This document shows positions 26,635 to 35,075 of a DNA stretch of 64,000 nucleotides, one piece after another. The first letter of the stretch is position 1, and each line of letters begins with the position of its first letter. Position numbers and translations under genes: made by a program. Under the pieces are notes generated by a model, which did no database searches, was not told where the DNA came from, and saw nothing but the letters and a program-made list of their open reading frames with translations. Origin of the DNA: Rhodoplanes sp. Z2-YC6860 (lineage in GTDB: Bacteria; Pseudomonadota; Alphaproteobacteria; Rhizobiales; Xanthobacteraceae); the NCBI RefSeq assembly GCF_001579845.1, contig NZ_CP007440.1, positions 3,618,029 to 3,682,028 of the forward strand, read 5' to 3'.

Positions 26635-27105
26635 TGCAAGGCGCTTTGCGCCTTGCCGTCGCTGTTGAAGGTCATTCGGACGCGTCAGTAGCGGCTCGGT
26701 GGCACACGCTGGCGTGCGCCGTGCTGCCGCAGCCAACGCAGGTCGCATGTCGTTTTTGCGATCCGACCCGCGCCACATGCAATCGCGATGCGCCGGAGCC
26801 TTGGTTCGTTGCGAGCCAGGAATTGACCGTCGATGTCGGGAACCGCCAGATAACTCGTGGAAAGGTACGCAATCTGCAAAGTCAGCTTCGCTCAGCGCCA
26901 AGACGCCGGAAGGAATTTATGCAGAAACTAGGTTTGCTTGTCCGGTCTGGCTAAAGGCCTGATTTATCGAATGATACAGGAACCCGCTTTGGGTGGATTT
27001 TGCTGTGGTTGCATGTTGAATGCCGATGTCAGACAATCGAATCTGGTTTAGCGGTATCTCTAATACTGACGATTGTTAATTGGAATAATCGCGAAGGGGC
27101 GCGCG
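26635..27105. other. Intergenic region between the two Cys-pair protein genes
   Basis: No supported gene in 471 bases; the open frames here lack start signals and conserved content. A hairpin begins right after the stop codon at 26636-26656 (GCAAGGCG/CGCCTTGC) without a T-run, perhaps an mRNA 3'-end stabiliser or weak terminator. The right third is AT-rich and probably contains a promoter for paralogue B, whose ribosome site AAGGGG lies at 27094-27099. Confidence 0.45.
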
Positions 27106-30100
27106 ATGAAACAGTTGGTCTTCGGCTTTGTTGCCGACAAGTATCTTCGTCGTTTTCTGTTTGCGCTGTCGTTGTTTGCGCTGAACCCGGCGCCGTTTGA
27201 TTCAGCCCGTGCTGATGACAACACGGATGCCGCCAACACCGCCGTGCAGATTTTCGTCACGGCGGGGCAGGCGGCTGGGCTGCCGATCACACAGGATGAA
27301 GCCGCGATCGTCACGCAGATCGTCGCGTGCGGCGTTGCCGGCTCAAATGTCGCTACGTGCGTCAAGAATGCGGCCGTCACCACGGTACTGCAAAAAGCCG
27401 GCATCACCGACCCCGTCATTACGGATGCGGTCAACTGCCTGACTGATGGCACCAAAGCAGAGACCTGCGCGACCAAAGCCGTTATCGCTGTCGCGAAATT
27501 GCCCCCGGACGTTCAGCCCGCGGCGTCTTGCATGCTCGGCGGCGGGAACGTCGTCGATTGCGGTAAGAAACTCGCCGAAGGCGTGGTGCTCGACAAGGTC
27601 CCGGCCGAAATCCAGCCGGTCGCCAAGTGCGTCATCGAGGGCGGCAAGGCGCAAGGCTGCGTGACCGATTTCGTCACACAGCAGATCGTCAAGAACCTGC
27701 CGACACAGCCGGTCAATTTGCAGACGCTGGCGCCTCAAGTGGTCGGCTGCCTGAGCGCGTCAAACGTCGGCGACTGCATGACCAAGGCTGTCGTCAACTT
27801 GACGAAGGATCAGCAAGGACCACTTGCGCCGCTCATCAGTTGCGCGACGCAGTCGGGTGCCAATCTCGGACAGTGCGCTGCCACCTTTGCGGCGAGCAAC
27901 CTGCCGACCCTGCCGACGGTGGGTGGGGTTGATCCCAATGCCGCAGCCAAGGCCGTTGTCACATGCGCCGGCAGTGCCGACTTCAATAAGTGCGTCACCG
28001 ACGCGGGAGTGAAGCAGGCGAAGGATTTGACGAACCAAGTCGTCAATCAAGCCGGGCTCGCGGGCATCCAGGCGGCGCTCGACACCATCAACAAGCTCAA
28101 GCCCGACGCTCCGCTCACGATCGACGCGGGCGTGGACAGCAAGAACATCGCCACGCTCCAGAATATCCTGAAGGTGGCTGACGGAATCAAACACAAGGAC
28201 TGGGGCGAGGTCGTCATGGCGGCCGGACCTGAGCTCGCAATCGTCGCGGGCAATATTCTTTTGTCGATTTTCCTTACGCCGGCGGCAGCGGACCTGCTTG
28301 GCCCCGCGGTTGCGGCGATGATCCACAATGACGCGGCTGCCGCGCAGCTGGCGCTTCAGGCCATTGCGAAAGGCGACGTCGTCGCGCTCGCCCAGGTGGT
28401 GTTCACCTGGTACGAGACCCAATTCATCGACAAGCCCTGCGCGCTGCTGGGCAAAGACGTGCAGGATACCGTCTGCGGCGCGCTGTCCGACGCGATCAAG
28501 ACGATCAGCGAGGCGGGCGGCGACTTGGCCAAGAAGGTTTTGGCCATGGGTGAGGATATCCTGAAATGGATCGGGATATGGGGAACGGTCGACTCGCTCG
28601 CGACCACGGCCTGGAACGTGGTGTCGGGCGCCATCGACGACATCGGCCATTTCCTGGGCCTCGGCGGCGGCGATGGCGACAAGTGGAAGCCGGCCCCGAG
28701 TTGCGGAAGCTTCTCTCCCAAGGATTATTTCGCCAACAGCTACCTCGCTTGTCTGCCCGCAGCGGTCCAACGCCCGCAGGGTACGATCAACGCCAGCCTT
28801 GCGAACATGAACAGTGCCTGCGAGCAGGCGTTCGATGCGTGCATCGCGCCAGAAAATCGCGGCAAGGTTCCTTCGACTTGTGCGGCAATGGGCAAATCGC
28901 TCAGCGATCTGGCGAACCAGGTCAGCGCCAGCATGGGAACCGCGGCGGACATGTATTCAAATACGCTGGGGCCGGCGGCGTTTGTGAGTGCCGCATTCGA
29001 GAAAGCCAAGCAAGATGGCTTGAAGTGGGGGCTCTTCAAAAACACCGGCATCCCCGATTTCTGCAGCCCCGACTTTTGGAGTTCGGCCATGCAGAATTCC
29101 TATGTCAGCCAGTGCTCGGGCTTCGTGAACCAGCAGTTTCCTGGCATGAAAGCGAGCCCGGCGGCATGCAGCGCCATCCAGACCCAGGCGTATGACGATC
29201 GGGCGGGTGGCTCTTGCCGCTTGAGCCTCCAGGCCGCGCTCGGCGCGATGCAAGCCACCGGGAAAAATCTTGTCGGGCCGAACAGCACTTTCTGCAAAGC
29301 GCAGCAAAAGGAGATCGCGGACAATCCTTGCAGGATCACAAGGACGTTGGATTTCCCTGAGGCCAACGTGTTTGGCGTCGTCGATCCCTCCAGCATTGTC
29401 TGCGATCCACCCAGCCGTCGCACGGACATGCCTCACGACAATCCGCTTCTGCCACTGCCGCCGTCAGGCGACACCTTCAAACCCTTCCCGGGGGGAATGC
29501 AGAGGCCTGACCAGGTTCTCTTCCCTCCGCAAGGCAGCAGCGGTTGGAGCGGCGTCAACAACAACACCAACGAAGGCACCCTGAGAACTTTCCCGGGCGG
29601 AATACCGAAGCCTGGCGACATCCTTTTGCCGGGCAGCAGCTCCGGCTCCAACACGACCAAAGCCACCGATCCGAAGATCAAGCCGCCGATCCTGGGCGCG
29701 CTTCCAAAGGCAAACAGCAGCGGCAGCTCGGGCGTCAGCATGATCAACGGCTGCAGCGGCAACTCGCCGGCGGCGGGATGCCCGCCGTCGAAGAGACAGA
29801 GAGTGATCCGGGTGCCGCGAGGCACACCGGCGCTTGTTGATCGAGGACCGCCGAATGCGGGCAGCAGCGGCAGCAATTCAGCCATGGATCGCCTTGGCGG
29901 CGGCGGCATGGGCAACCTGGACGCGATTTCGGGCAACCGGACCTTCACCAGCGGCCCTGCGAAGATCGACGTTCCGCGGCGCCCCCCCGTCAGAACCGGC
30001 AACAGCAGTGGCAGTTCGGGCATCAGCACCTCGAAGCCGATTCCCGGCAGCGGTGGAGGCGGGCCGGTCAAGCCGAGCAGCAGCAGCGGCGGCAGTTCGG

Positions 30101-30330
30101 GCTACAGCACGTCCAAAGCCGGCAACGCCGGCGGCAGCTCTGGGATCAGCACCTCCAGGCCCATACCCAGCGGCAACAGTGGCGGCAGCTCGGGCGCCAG
30201 CACCTCAAGGCCGGCTCCGGCGCCGACTCGGCCGTCGGCGCCGCGACCGCCGGCACCGAGAAACGATCCGATCGACTATGGCGGCTGCGCGGGTTGCGGC
30301 CAGAAGAAGGACGATCTGATTGTCCGGTGA
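27106..30330 (+). CDS. Large secreted protein with seven Cys-pair repeats and Gly/Ser repeat tail (paralogue B)
   Basis: A 1,074-residue paralogue of the preceding large protein. A signal peptide ends near residue 39 (FDSARA before DDN). The same seven C-x(8-10)-C pairs occur in the same order (e.g. CMLGGGNVVDC, CVIEGGKAQGC, CATQSGANLGQC), followed by the shared core (MIHNDAAAAQLALQAI; TWYETQFIDKPCALLG; WGTVDSLATTAWN) and second Cys block (CGSFSPKDYF; SACEQAFDAC). The tail differs in detail: GSSGVSMINGCSGN, SNSAMDRLGGGGMG and several GGSSGxSTS repeats, ending in GGCAGCGQKKD. The ATG at 27106 with AAGGGG six bases upstream is preferred to a TTG at 27073. Function unknown; the conserved pairs suggest oxidative folding in the periplasm or outside. 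Confidence 0.85.
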   Translation: MKQLVFGFVADKYLRRFLFALSLFALNPAPFDSARADDNTDAANTAVQIFVTAGQAAGLPITQDEAAIVTQIVACGVAGSNVATCVKNAAVTTVLQKAGITDPVITDAVNCLTDGTKAETCATKAVIAVAKLPPDVQPAASCMLGGGNVVDCGKKLAEGVVLDKVPAEIQPVAKCVIEGGKAQGCVTDFVTQQIVKNLPTQPVNLQTLAPQVVGCLSASNVGDCMTKAVVNLTKDQQGPLAPLISCATQSGANLGQCAATFAASNLPTLPTVGGVDPNAAAKAVVTCAGSADFNKCVTDAGVKQAKDLTNQVVNQAGLAGIQAALDTINKLKPDAPLTIDAGVDSKNIATLQNILKVADGIKHKDWGEVVMAAGPELAIVAGNILLSIFLTPAAADLLGPAVAAMIHNDAAAAQLALQAIAKGDVVALAQVVFTWYETQFIDKPCALLGKDVQDTVCGALSDAIKTISEAGGDLAKKVLAMGEDILKWIGIWGTVDSLATTAWNVVSGAIDDIGHFLGLGGGDGDKWKPAPSCGSFSPKDYFANSYLACLPAAVQRPQGTINASLANMNSACEQAFDACIAPENRGKVPSTCAAMGKSLSDLANQVSASMGTAADMYSNTLGPAAFVSAAFEKAKQDGLKWGLFKNTGIPDFCSPDFWSSAMQNSYVSQCSGFVNQQFPGMKASPAACSAIQTQAYDDRAGGSCRLSLQAALGAMQATGKNLVGPNSTFCKAQQKEIADNPCRITRTLDFPEANVFGVVDPSSIVCDPPSRRTDMPHDNPLLPLPPSGDTFKPFPGGMQRPDQVLFPPQGSSGWSGVNNNTNEGTLRTFPGGIPKPGDILLPGSSSGSNTTKATDPKIKPPILGALPKANSSGSSGVSMINGCSGNSPAAGCPPSKRQRVIRVPRGTPALVDRGPPNAGSSGSNSAMDRLGGGGMGNLDAISGNRTFTSGPAKIDVPRRPPVRTGNSSGSSGISTSKPIPGSGGGGPVKPSSSSGGSSGYSTSKAGNAGGSSGISTSRPIPSGNSGGSSGASTSRPAPAPTRPSAPRPPAPRNDPIDYGGCAGCGQKKDDLIVR

Positions 30331-30427
30331 CACCACAACTGCGGCTTGTAAGCCACACCCACGGGGTTTCGTTCTTGATCCCCATCGGAATGTGGCCGGA
30401 ATGGGCCGCAAGGCTGGACAGGGCATG

Positions 30428-30449
30428 GGGAACATTAAAAAATATTCCC
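30428..30449. promoter_or_regulatory. Inverted repeat upstream of the double-barrel OMP gene
   Basis: Arms GGGAACATT (30428-30436) and AATATTCCC (30441-30449) match at 8 of 9 positions around an AAAA spacer. It lies 33 bases before the GTG start of the outer-membrane protein gene and near its AGGGGG ribosome site. The position and symmetry suggest an operator, but a stem in the leader RNA is also possible. Confidence 0.4.
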
Positions 30450-30482
30450 ATTGCACGACCGTTGATTGTAGGGGGCGATAAA

Positions 30483-32525
30483 GTGTCGAGGTCCACGGCT
30501 CGTTCTCGTTTGATATTGCCGGGCGGCGTCGCTGCCGCCATGGCGCTGGTATGCGGCGGGGCCGCTCTCGGTGCGGATATCCCGATGCCGGTGAAAGCCG
30601 TGCCGGTCGCGGCTCCGTCCTGGTCGGGTTGTTATGCCGGCCTTCAGCTTGGCGGCGCGCAGTCCGACACGCGCTGGAATTACCAGAACAACAACCCCTA
30701 CGACGCCATCGATCCGGCTCAGCCCGTTCTGGTCACGGCCCAGACGTTCCGCCAGCTCCGCTTCGCGGGCGGCGCCCAGGCCGGCTGCAATATGAGCTAC
30801 AGCGGTCCGTGGATGCTCGGCATGGAGCTCGGTTGGATCGCGAAACCGGAAGACAAGACGGAAAGCAACGGCGTCAACCCGATCACGGGCCCGGGCCCAG
30901 GCTTTGTCGGCAGCGTTCGCACCGATATCAAATCGATCCTCAGTGTCACCGGCCGGGTCGGCTACAGCTTCATGCCCGACTGGCTGGTTTATGCGAAGGG
31001 CGGCTACGCTGCCGCGTATATCGAGTTGCGCGGCAACATCACGCCCGGCGGTGGCCTCGAGGCCTTCACCTGGAACGACACGAACTGGCACAGCGGCTGG
31101 ACCGCAGGCGCTGGTGTCGAGTACCGGCTGTTCCGCAACGTCACCATCGGCGCCGAGTACAATTATTATCGATTCGGCATGGAGAAATATTCTTCCGGCC
31201 CGCTGGTCGGCGTTCCCGCAGCCAATCAGGTTCAGCTCAAGGCCGATGCCGACGTCCACACCGTGATGGCGCGGCTGAACTTCTACGATCCGAACTCGCC
31301 CGTGGCGCGCGCTGTCAGCGCCAATTCCAATGGACCTCGCGGCGAGTTCTCGTCGTTCCTCACGAGTTCGGTCAACTACGCCTCGTGGTACGGCTCTCGC
31401 GGCCCGAACGTGTTCGCGCCGGACAGGGGCAAAGGCGATCAGGTTTATTCTCCGGTCGCGGCCGGCATCGATTATGTCGAGCCCAACAGCTACAAGCTCG
31501 AATTGCGCGGCAAGGGCGGTTACGTCTACGCCCGGCAGGCAACCGCGGGGCAGAACGCCGTATATGAAGGACCGGTCGACACCCAGACCTCGGTCAACGT
31601 GGTGATGCTGAACTTCGACAACGTCCGGCCGCAGTTCGGCGTGGCGATGAATTTGCCGACCGGCACGTCCTATCTGCCGAACAACCAGCGCTTCACCCGT
31701 ATGGATCCGGACCTCGTCCCGGTGGGCGCCTATGGCGCGGGCTTCAACATCAATCCCACCGCGGGTTTTGTGATGGGCCTCAACAAGGACACCGCGGTGT
31801 CGTTCTCGGTCGGCTACGCCTGGAACGGCAAGTTCGTGCGCGAAGGTGTCGACCTGAATGCCGGCAACGGGTTTGGCACGGGCGCGTTCGATCTCAAGCA
31901 GCACATCGACCCGGCCGATGTGTTCACCGCCAACGCCAATATCACGACGCAGATCGACAACCTTACGCTGCTGGGATCGTTCGCCTACATGTCCGAGGGC
32001 AATACGACCATCGACGGCGTGAACAGCGGCAAGACAGGCGCGCGCTACAACACCAATCTCACCGCCACGTGGCAGTTGACCAAGCAAGCGGCACTCACGA
32101 CCAACACGTCGTGGAGCTTCGCGGAGAAAAACGACATCATCCTGCCGGGCGGCGGCATCGGCACCGAGCCCCACAACTCCAACAGCAATGTCGTGATCGG
32201 CTCGATCGAGCCAAGTTACATGCTGACGGAGCAGTTGCGGCTTGCCGTGTCGTACAGCTTCCTGTGGCGCGACGCGAACTACTACGACCAGATCCAAGCC
32301 CAGTTCATCCCGGCCAAGCAGAAGCACACCGCCGGCGTGTCCGCGATCTATGCGATCTCTCCGACCGCGAGCATCGAGGCCAAGGGCTCGTACTCCTTTA
32401 TCCACCAGGAAGACAGCGCTATTCTGCCGACGTCGCTGGGGCCGCCCGTGGTATCGTCGGCGCAGCCGCCGAGCCTGGACTACAGGGCTTGGGCCGTATC
32501 CACGACAGCGAACCTTCGCTTTTGA
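30483..32525 (+). CDS. Outer-membrane protein with two predicted beta-barrel domains
   Basis: A 680-residue secreted protein. A signal peptide ends at about residue 31 (CGGAALGA before DIPMP). Residues 45-270 resemble an Omp25/Omp31-type eight-stranded porin-family barrel (SWSGCYAGLQLGG; SVTGRVGYSFMPDWLVYAKGG; GVEYRLFRNVTIGAEYNYY). Residues about 290-680 look like a second, larger barrel (FDNVRPQFGVAMNLPTGTSY resembles MetA-pathway/transporter barrels) and the chain ends ANLRF with a terminal Phe, the usual barrel-assembly signal. The GTG start is chosen for the AGGGGG site and the signal peptide; the frame is open further upstream but overlaps paralogue B. It lies directly downstream of the two Cys-pair proteins. 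Confidence 0.82.
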   Translation: MSRSTARSRLILPGGVAAAMALVCGGAALGADIPMPVKAVPVAAPSWSGCYAGLQLGGAQSDTRWNYQNNNPYDAIDPAQPVLVTAQTFRQLRFAGGAQAGCNMSYSGPWMLGMELGWIAKPEDKTESNGVNPITGPGPGFVGSVRTDIKSILSVTGRVGYSFMPDWLVYAKGGYAAAYIELRGNITPGGGLEAFTWNDTNWHSGWTAGAGVEYRLFRNVTIGAEYNYYRFGMEKYSSGPLVGVPAANQVQLKADADVHTVMARLNFYDPNSPVARAVSANSNGPRGEFSSFLTSSVNYASWYGSRGPNVFAPDRGKGDQVYSPVAAGIDYVEPNSYKLELRGKGGYVYARQATAGQNAVYEGPVDTQTSVNVVMLNFDNVRPQFGVAMNLPTGTSYLPNNQRFTRMDPDLVPVGAYGAGFNINPTAGFVMGLNKDTAVSFSVGYAWNGKFVREGVDLNAGNGFGTGAFDLKQHIDPADVFTANANITTQIDNLTLLGSFAYMSEGNTTIDGVNSGKTGARYNTNLTATWQLTKQAALTTNTSWSFAEKNDIILPGGGIGTEPHNSNSNVVIGSIEPSYMLTEQLRLAVSYSFLWRDANYYDQIQAQFIPAKQKHTAGVSAIYAISPTASIEAKGSYSFIHQEDSAILPTSLGPPVVSSAQPPSLDYRAWAVSTTANLRF

Positions 32526-32540
32526 GCCAGGAGCAGGATC

Positions 32541-32891
32541 ATGAACCTCACTCGAGTGTCGGCCGCTTGCTTCGCTCTCGCAGTCGCGTTCTCGGCGGGG
32601 ACTGCTGACGCGCAATCCCAACGCAGGCTCGCGGCGGCTGCTCCGCCTGCGCCACCCGTGCAGAAGTGCCTGAAGGCGCTCGACGGATCGTGCACGAACC
32701 CGGATATGGTCGAGGCCGCGCGCTTGCGCGCGGTCGTGCTGGCGTCGGAGCGCGTCTCCTATTTCGGCACGCCGGCCGGCACGATCGGCGGACCGTTCAT
32801 CTCATTCGAGCGGCTGTTCCAGGATAATGTCTTCCTGTTCGGCCTGCCGACCAGCACCTGCATCACCTGCGGCACGCGGCGCACCAAGTAA
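32541..32891 (+). CDS. Small secreted cysteine-containing protein
   Basis: A 116-residue protein with a signal peptide ending near residue 24 (GTADA before QSQRR). The mature part has two Cys pairs: CLKALDGSC and, near the C-terminus, CITCGTRRTK. No known domain recognised. It begins 15 bases after the double-barrel OMP gene with AGGAGCAGGATC upstream, so the two are co-transcribed, and a strong terminator follows. It could be a periplasmic partner of the barrel or of the Cys-pair proteins; that is inference from position and from the shared cysteine theme. Confidence 0.8.
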   Translation: MNLTRVSAACFALAVAFSAGTADAQSQRRLAAAAPPAPPVQKCLKALDGSCTNPDMVEAARLRAVVLASERVSYFGTPAGTIGGPFISFERLFQDNVFLFGLPTSTCITCGTRRTK

Positions 32892-32935
32892 AGCCGACGG
32901 CACTGCATCTCGAACCGAGGTGTTTGATGGCGGTT

Positions 32936-32959
32936 CGCGCCGCGTGGCGCGTCTTTTTT
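32936..32959 (+). terminator. Intrinsic terminator closing the secreted-protein cluster
   Basis: Stem CGCGCC/GGCGCG with a GCGT loop followed directly by TCTTTTTT. It lies 45 bases after the small secreted protein gene and marks the right end of the cluster that starts at 23.4 kb. Confidence 0.85.
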
Positions 32960-33041
32960 GCATGCGTTGTCCGACACGTCGTTCGACAGCAGAGCGTTGA
33001 GCGGATTTGCGCGGCAGCATCAAAACGAAGTTTGGCTCTCC

Positions 33042-33299
33042 ATGAAGATCGATTGGCTCTGCTTGAAACCAAACGGTGCAGATAAATTCTCGCTGGACCT
33101 TTCATGGACACTCCTGCGCAGTATGGCCTTTTTCACGGCGCCCATGGACTGCCGCGAGCAGCGCTGGGAAGCACTGACGGATTGGCTCATCGTCGTCATC
33201 GCCGTTGTCTCTGTGGTGTTGCTGCTGGTGTTGGAGGTCATCTGTAGCGCGCAAAATCAAATGGCACCGCCGCGCAAGTTCGGATGGCACCAGCTGTAA
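33042..33299 (+). CDS. Possible small single-span membrane protein
   Basis: An 85-residue frame with one strongly hydrophobic segment (DWLIVVIAVVSVVLLLVLEVI) preceded by a charged stretch. A shorter version from the ATG at 33144 would keep the membrane segment. Neither start has a clear ribosome site and no family is recognised. The surrounding 420 bases hold no other gene on this strand, so it is listed as a weak candidate. Confidence 0.3.
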   Translation: MKIDWLCLKPNGADKFSLDLSWTLLRSMAFFTAPMDCREQRWEALTDWLIVVIAVVSVVLLLVLEVICSAQNQMAPPRKFGWHQL

Positions 33300-33313
33300 C
33301 GGCGCTAGGAACA

Positions 33314-33529
33314 CTAAAAGTTCGAAGGCTGGGTGGCTGCGACATACAGGGCCACCTCTTTGGTTAGCAGCGCATCAACTCTGCGCATGAGGTCCCGCGA
33401 CCCTGCAATCGTCTTGGCAGTTTCGGATTGGATAAGGCGCATCTCAGTGCGCCACTTCATATGCGCGAACGTCAACGCGGCTGCTTTGAGTTCCACCATG
33501 CGCAACGTCTCCCAAAAGACGTTCTGCAT
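33314..33529 (-). CDS. Small hypothetical helical protein
   Basis: A 71-residue frame, Ala/Arg/Leu-rich and predicted helical (ELKAAALTFAHMKWRTEMRLI). An AGGGAGAG eight bases before the ATG supports real translation. No domain recognised. It belongs to an island of very small genes between 33.3 and 35.3 kb. Confidence 0.5.
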   Translation of the reverse strand: MQNVFWETLRMVELKAAALTFAHMKWRTEMRLIQSETAKTIAGSRDLMRRVDALLTKEVALYVAATQPSNF

Positions 33530-33693
33530 ACGCGCTCTCCCTGATTACAGGCGGGAGCGCTGTAGCGTCTCTCAGCCACCGGCGCCTGTTGGCACGAGGC
33601 CGCTGCCGGTGATGCAACATCAATACATCAAATGACAAATGGTTCAAAGCAGCCCGCTGCGAACTGGAAAAACAAGCCGCTAGACTGAGGCGC

Positions 33694-33879
33694 CTAACCC
33701 AACTCGTCTTCTTCGCTGGGCGATTTCCCTTGTTTGAGCAGCTGCTTCCTGCGGGCCTCGGCGAGCTGCTCCCAGGTTTGAGCCATCTGCTCAAGTTGGG
33801 TGCGATGGGTGACGGGCGCTGTGCGGGCCATGTCTCGGCACTCGGCGGCGTGGCGCAGATAATCGCGGATCTTCTTCAT
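33694..33879 (-). CDS. Small conserved rhizobial-type helical protein
   Basis: A 61-residue protein of the pattern YLRHAAECRDMARTAP ... HRTQLEQMAQTWEQLAEAR, which I recognise as a type of small uncharacterised protein frequent and multicopy in Bradyrhizobium-like genomes. It is amphipathic helical with a single Cys. The ATG overlaps the stop of the upstream zinc-ribbon gene by four bases, so the two form a mini-operon. Function unknown. Confidence 0.78.
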   Translation of the reverse strand: MKKIRDYLRHAAECRDMARTAPVTHRTQLEQMAQTWEQLAEARRKQLLKQGKSPSEEDELG

Positions 33880-34040
33880 GAGGGTGGATGTGCGGCGTGC
33901 GGTACGGTGCGCTGAAGCTTTGCGTCACACACCTTGCACTCAAACTCTTGCAGATCGGCATCTGGGCTGATTTGCACCTTCACGAGCCACATCGCCACGT
34001 TGCAGGTCGGGCAGCGAAGATGCTTTTGCTCTTGAGCCAT
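33876..34040 (-). CDS. Small zinc-ribbon-like protein
   Basis: A 54-residue protein with two Cys knuckles, LRCPTCNVAMWLVKV and FECKVCDAKL, typical of a minimal zinc ribbon. The ATG at 34040 is chosen because it starts just before the first knuckle; the open frame continues to 34157 without conserved content. It is coupled by ATGA overlap to the following helical protein. Function unknown; nucleic-acid or protein binding is possible. Confidence 0.75.
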   Translation of the reverse strand: MAQEQKHLRCPTCNVAMWLVKVQISPDADLQEFECKVCDAKLQRTVPHAAHPPS

Positions 34041-34214
34041 GGATGTTCCACTTTTTTCATATCGGGCAATCCGCGAGCGCCACGCGAGACCTATTAAGAC
34101 GGCTTCCCGACTTAGCGTCAGGTTGCTCCTGACGGTAAAACTATGCGGCCGATGCATCTTTTTACATACTTGGAAGTTGGGGAGTGCTTACTCTCGTGCG
34201 ATGGACCACCCCCA

Positions 34215-34478
34215 ATGACCGCCGACAGTCCGTTCGTCCCCTGTGAAAAATGCGGGGGACGGACGATTTTTACGACACTTATCCAGCCGCTAGGCGATGA
34301 ACCTGGACACCGCATCTATACGTGCCATGCGTGTAAGCGACTGACGTGGGTTCAATGGTGGGGCTGGCAACCAGAGCCTGAGCCGCAACCGCCTCGAGCC
34401 CCGCAAGAACAGCAGCAACAGCAGCAGCAGCAACAGCAACAGCCTCAGAAAATGCCCGACGGTTCGAGCGGACAGTAG
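34215..34478 (+). CDS. Small zinc-ribbon protein with poly-Gln tail
   Basis: An 87-residue protein. The N-terminal half is a zinc ribbon (VPCEKCGGRTIF ... YTCHACKRLTWVQWW) and the C-terminal half is Pro/Gln-rich with eleven consecutive Gln encoded by mixed CAG/CAA codons at 34410-34442. The ATG at 34215 lies just before the ribbon; an upstream ATG at 34143 would add 24 unconserved residues. Function unknown. Confidence 0.72.
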   Translation: MTADSPFVPCEKCGGRTIFTTLIQPLGDEPGHRIYTCHACKRLTWVQWWGWQPEPEPQPPRAPQEQQQQQQQQQQQPQKMPDGSSGQ

Positions 34479-34601
34479 CGCAATCAAAACACACCACAGT
34501 TCACCTCAAAGTAGGCCACCGGGGATGCTTCGCGCCTTTTGGATTGTCTGGATCATCGTGTTTGATGGGTTGTTTGTCGCTGCCGCGAAGATGATCGCCG
34601 A

Positions 34602-34883
34602 ATGGCCACTTTGAAGAAGTTGCCAGAAATGGCCCGGCAGTTTCAGCTCGACACCAAGCTGGCCTCTCAAATGGGCCGCAAGGGCGGTGCAAGCGCGCGC
34701 AGGCTTACGTCAGAGCAGTGCCATAAGAAGTCTCAGGCGTTTCTCACGAAAGTCGGGACAGCGTTGAATCACAAAGCTCGCGCTGAATATTTGGCACTTG
34801 TCGACCAGTGGGCTCGTCTCGCTGTCGAACTGGAAGCAGTCGAGCGGCTCAAGGCAGATGCCATGGACGAGGCCGCCAACTGA
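34602..34883 (+). CDS. Small hypothetical basic protein
   Basis: A 93-residue basic helical protein with the segment LASQMGRKGGASARRLTSEQCHKKSQAFL, which has the look of a small nucleic-acid-associated protein with a general-stress KGG-like patch, and a C-terminal amphipathic helix. No strong ribosome site. Coding potential is supported by a sensible amino-acid composition and lack of a better frame opposite it. Confidence 0.5.
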   Translation: MATLKKLPEMARQFQLDTKLASQMGRKGGASARRLTSEQCHKKSQAFLTKVGTALNHKARAEYLALVDQWARLAVELEAVERLKADAMDEAAN

Positions 34884-34888
34884 AGCGA

Positions 34889-35062
34889 CTACGTTGACTT
34901 CACGCGCACCGTTTCAACGTGCTTGCATTTGGCGCATTCGAAAGATCGCCATTCGAATTGTTCTCCATCCGCCTCGATGCCGAACAGAAACATGTGCGTC
35001 CCGCACTGTGGGTAATCGAGGCGCTTGGCTGAACTGGAATGCGGCTCTTTTGGCGGCAGCAC
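34889..35062 (-). CDS. Small zinc-ribbon-like protein with one knuckle Cys missing
   Basis: A 57-residue frame from a GTG start. It resembles a common rhizobial zinc ribbon: RLDYPQCGTHMFLFGIE, then SFECAKCKHVETV. The first knuckle reads YPQC where CPQC is expected, leaving three Cys. The open frame extends to 35146 but would then overlap the neighbouring ribbon gene, so the GTG at 35062 is preferred. Confidence 0.55.
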   Translation of the reverse strand: MLPPKEPHSSSAKRLDYPQCGTHMFLFGIEADGEQFEWRSFECAKCKHVETVRVKST

Positions 35063-35075
35063 TGCTAACCCCAGT

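Noticed and set aside
26634-26954. Possible gene in the gap between the two Cys-pair proteins
   Set aside because: Starts at the hairpin, lacks a ribosome site, and its translation resembles no family; composition is not convincing.
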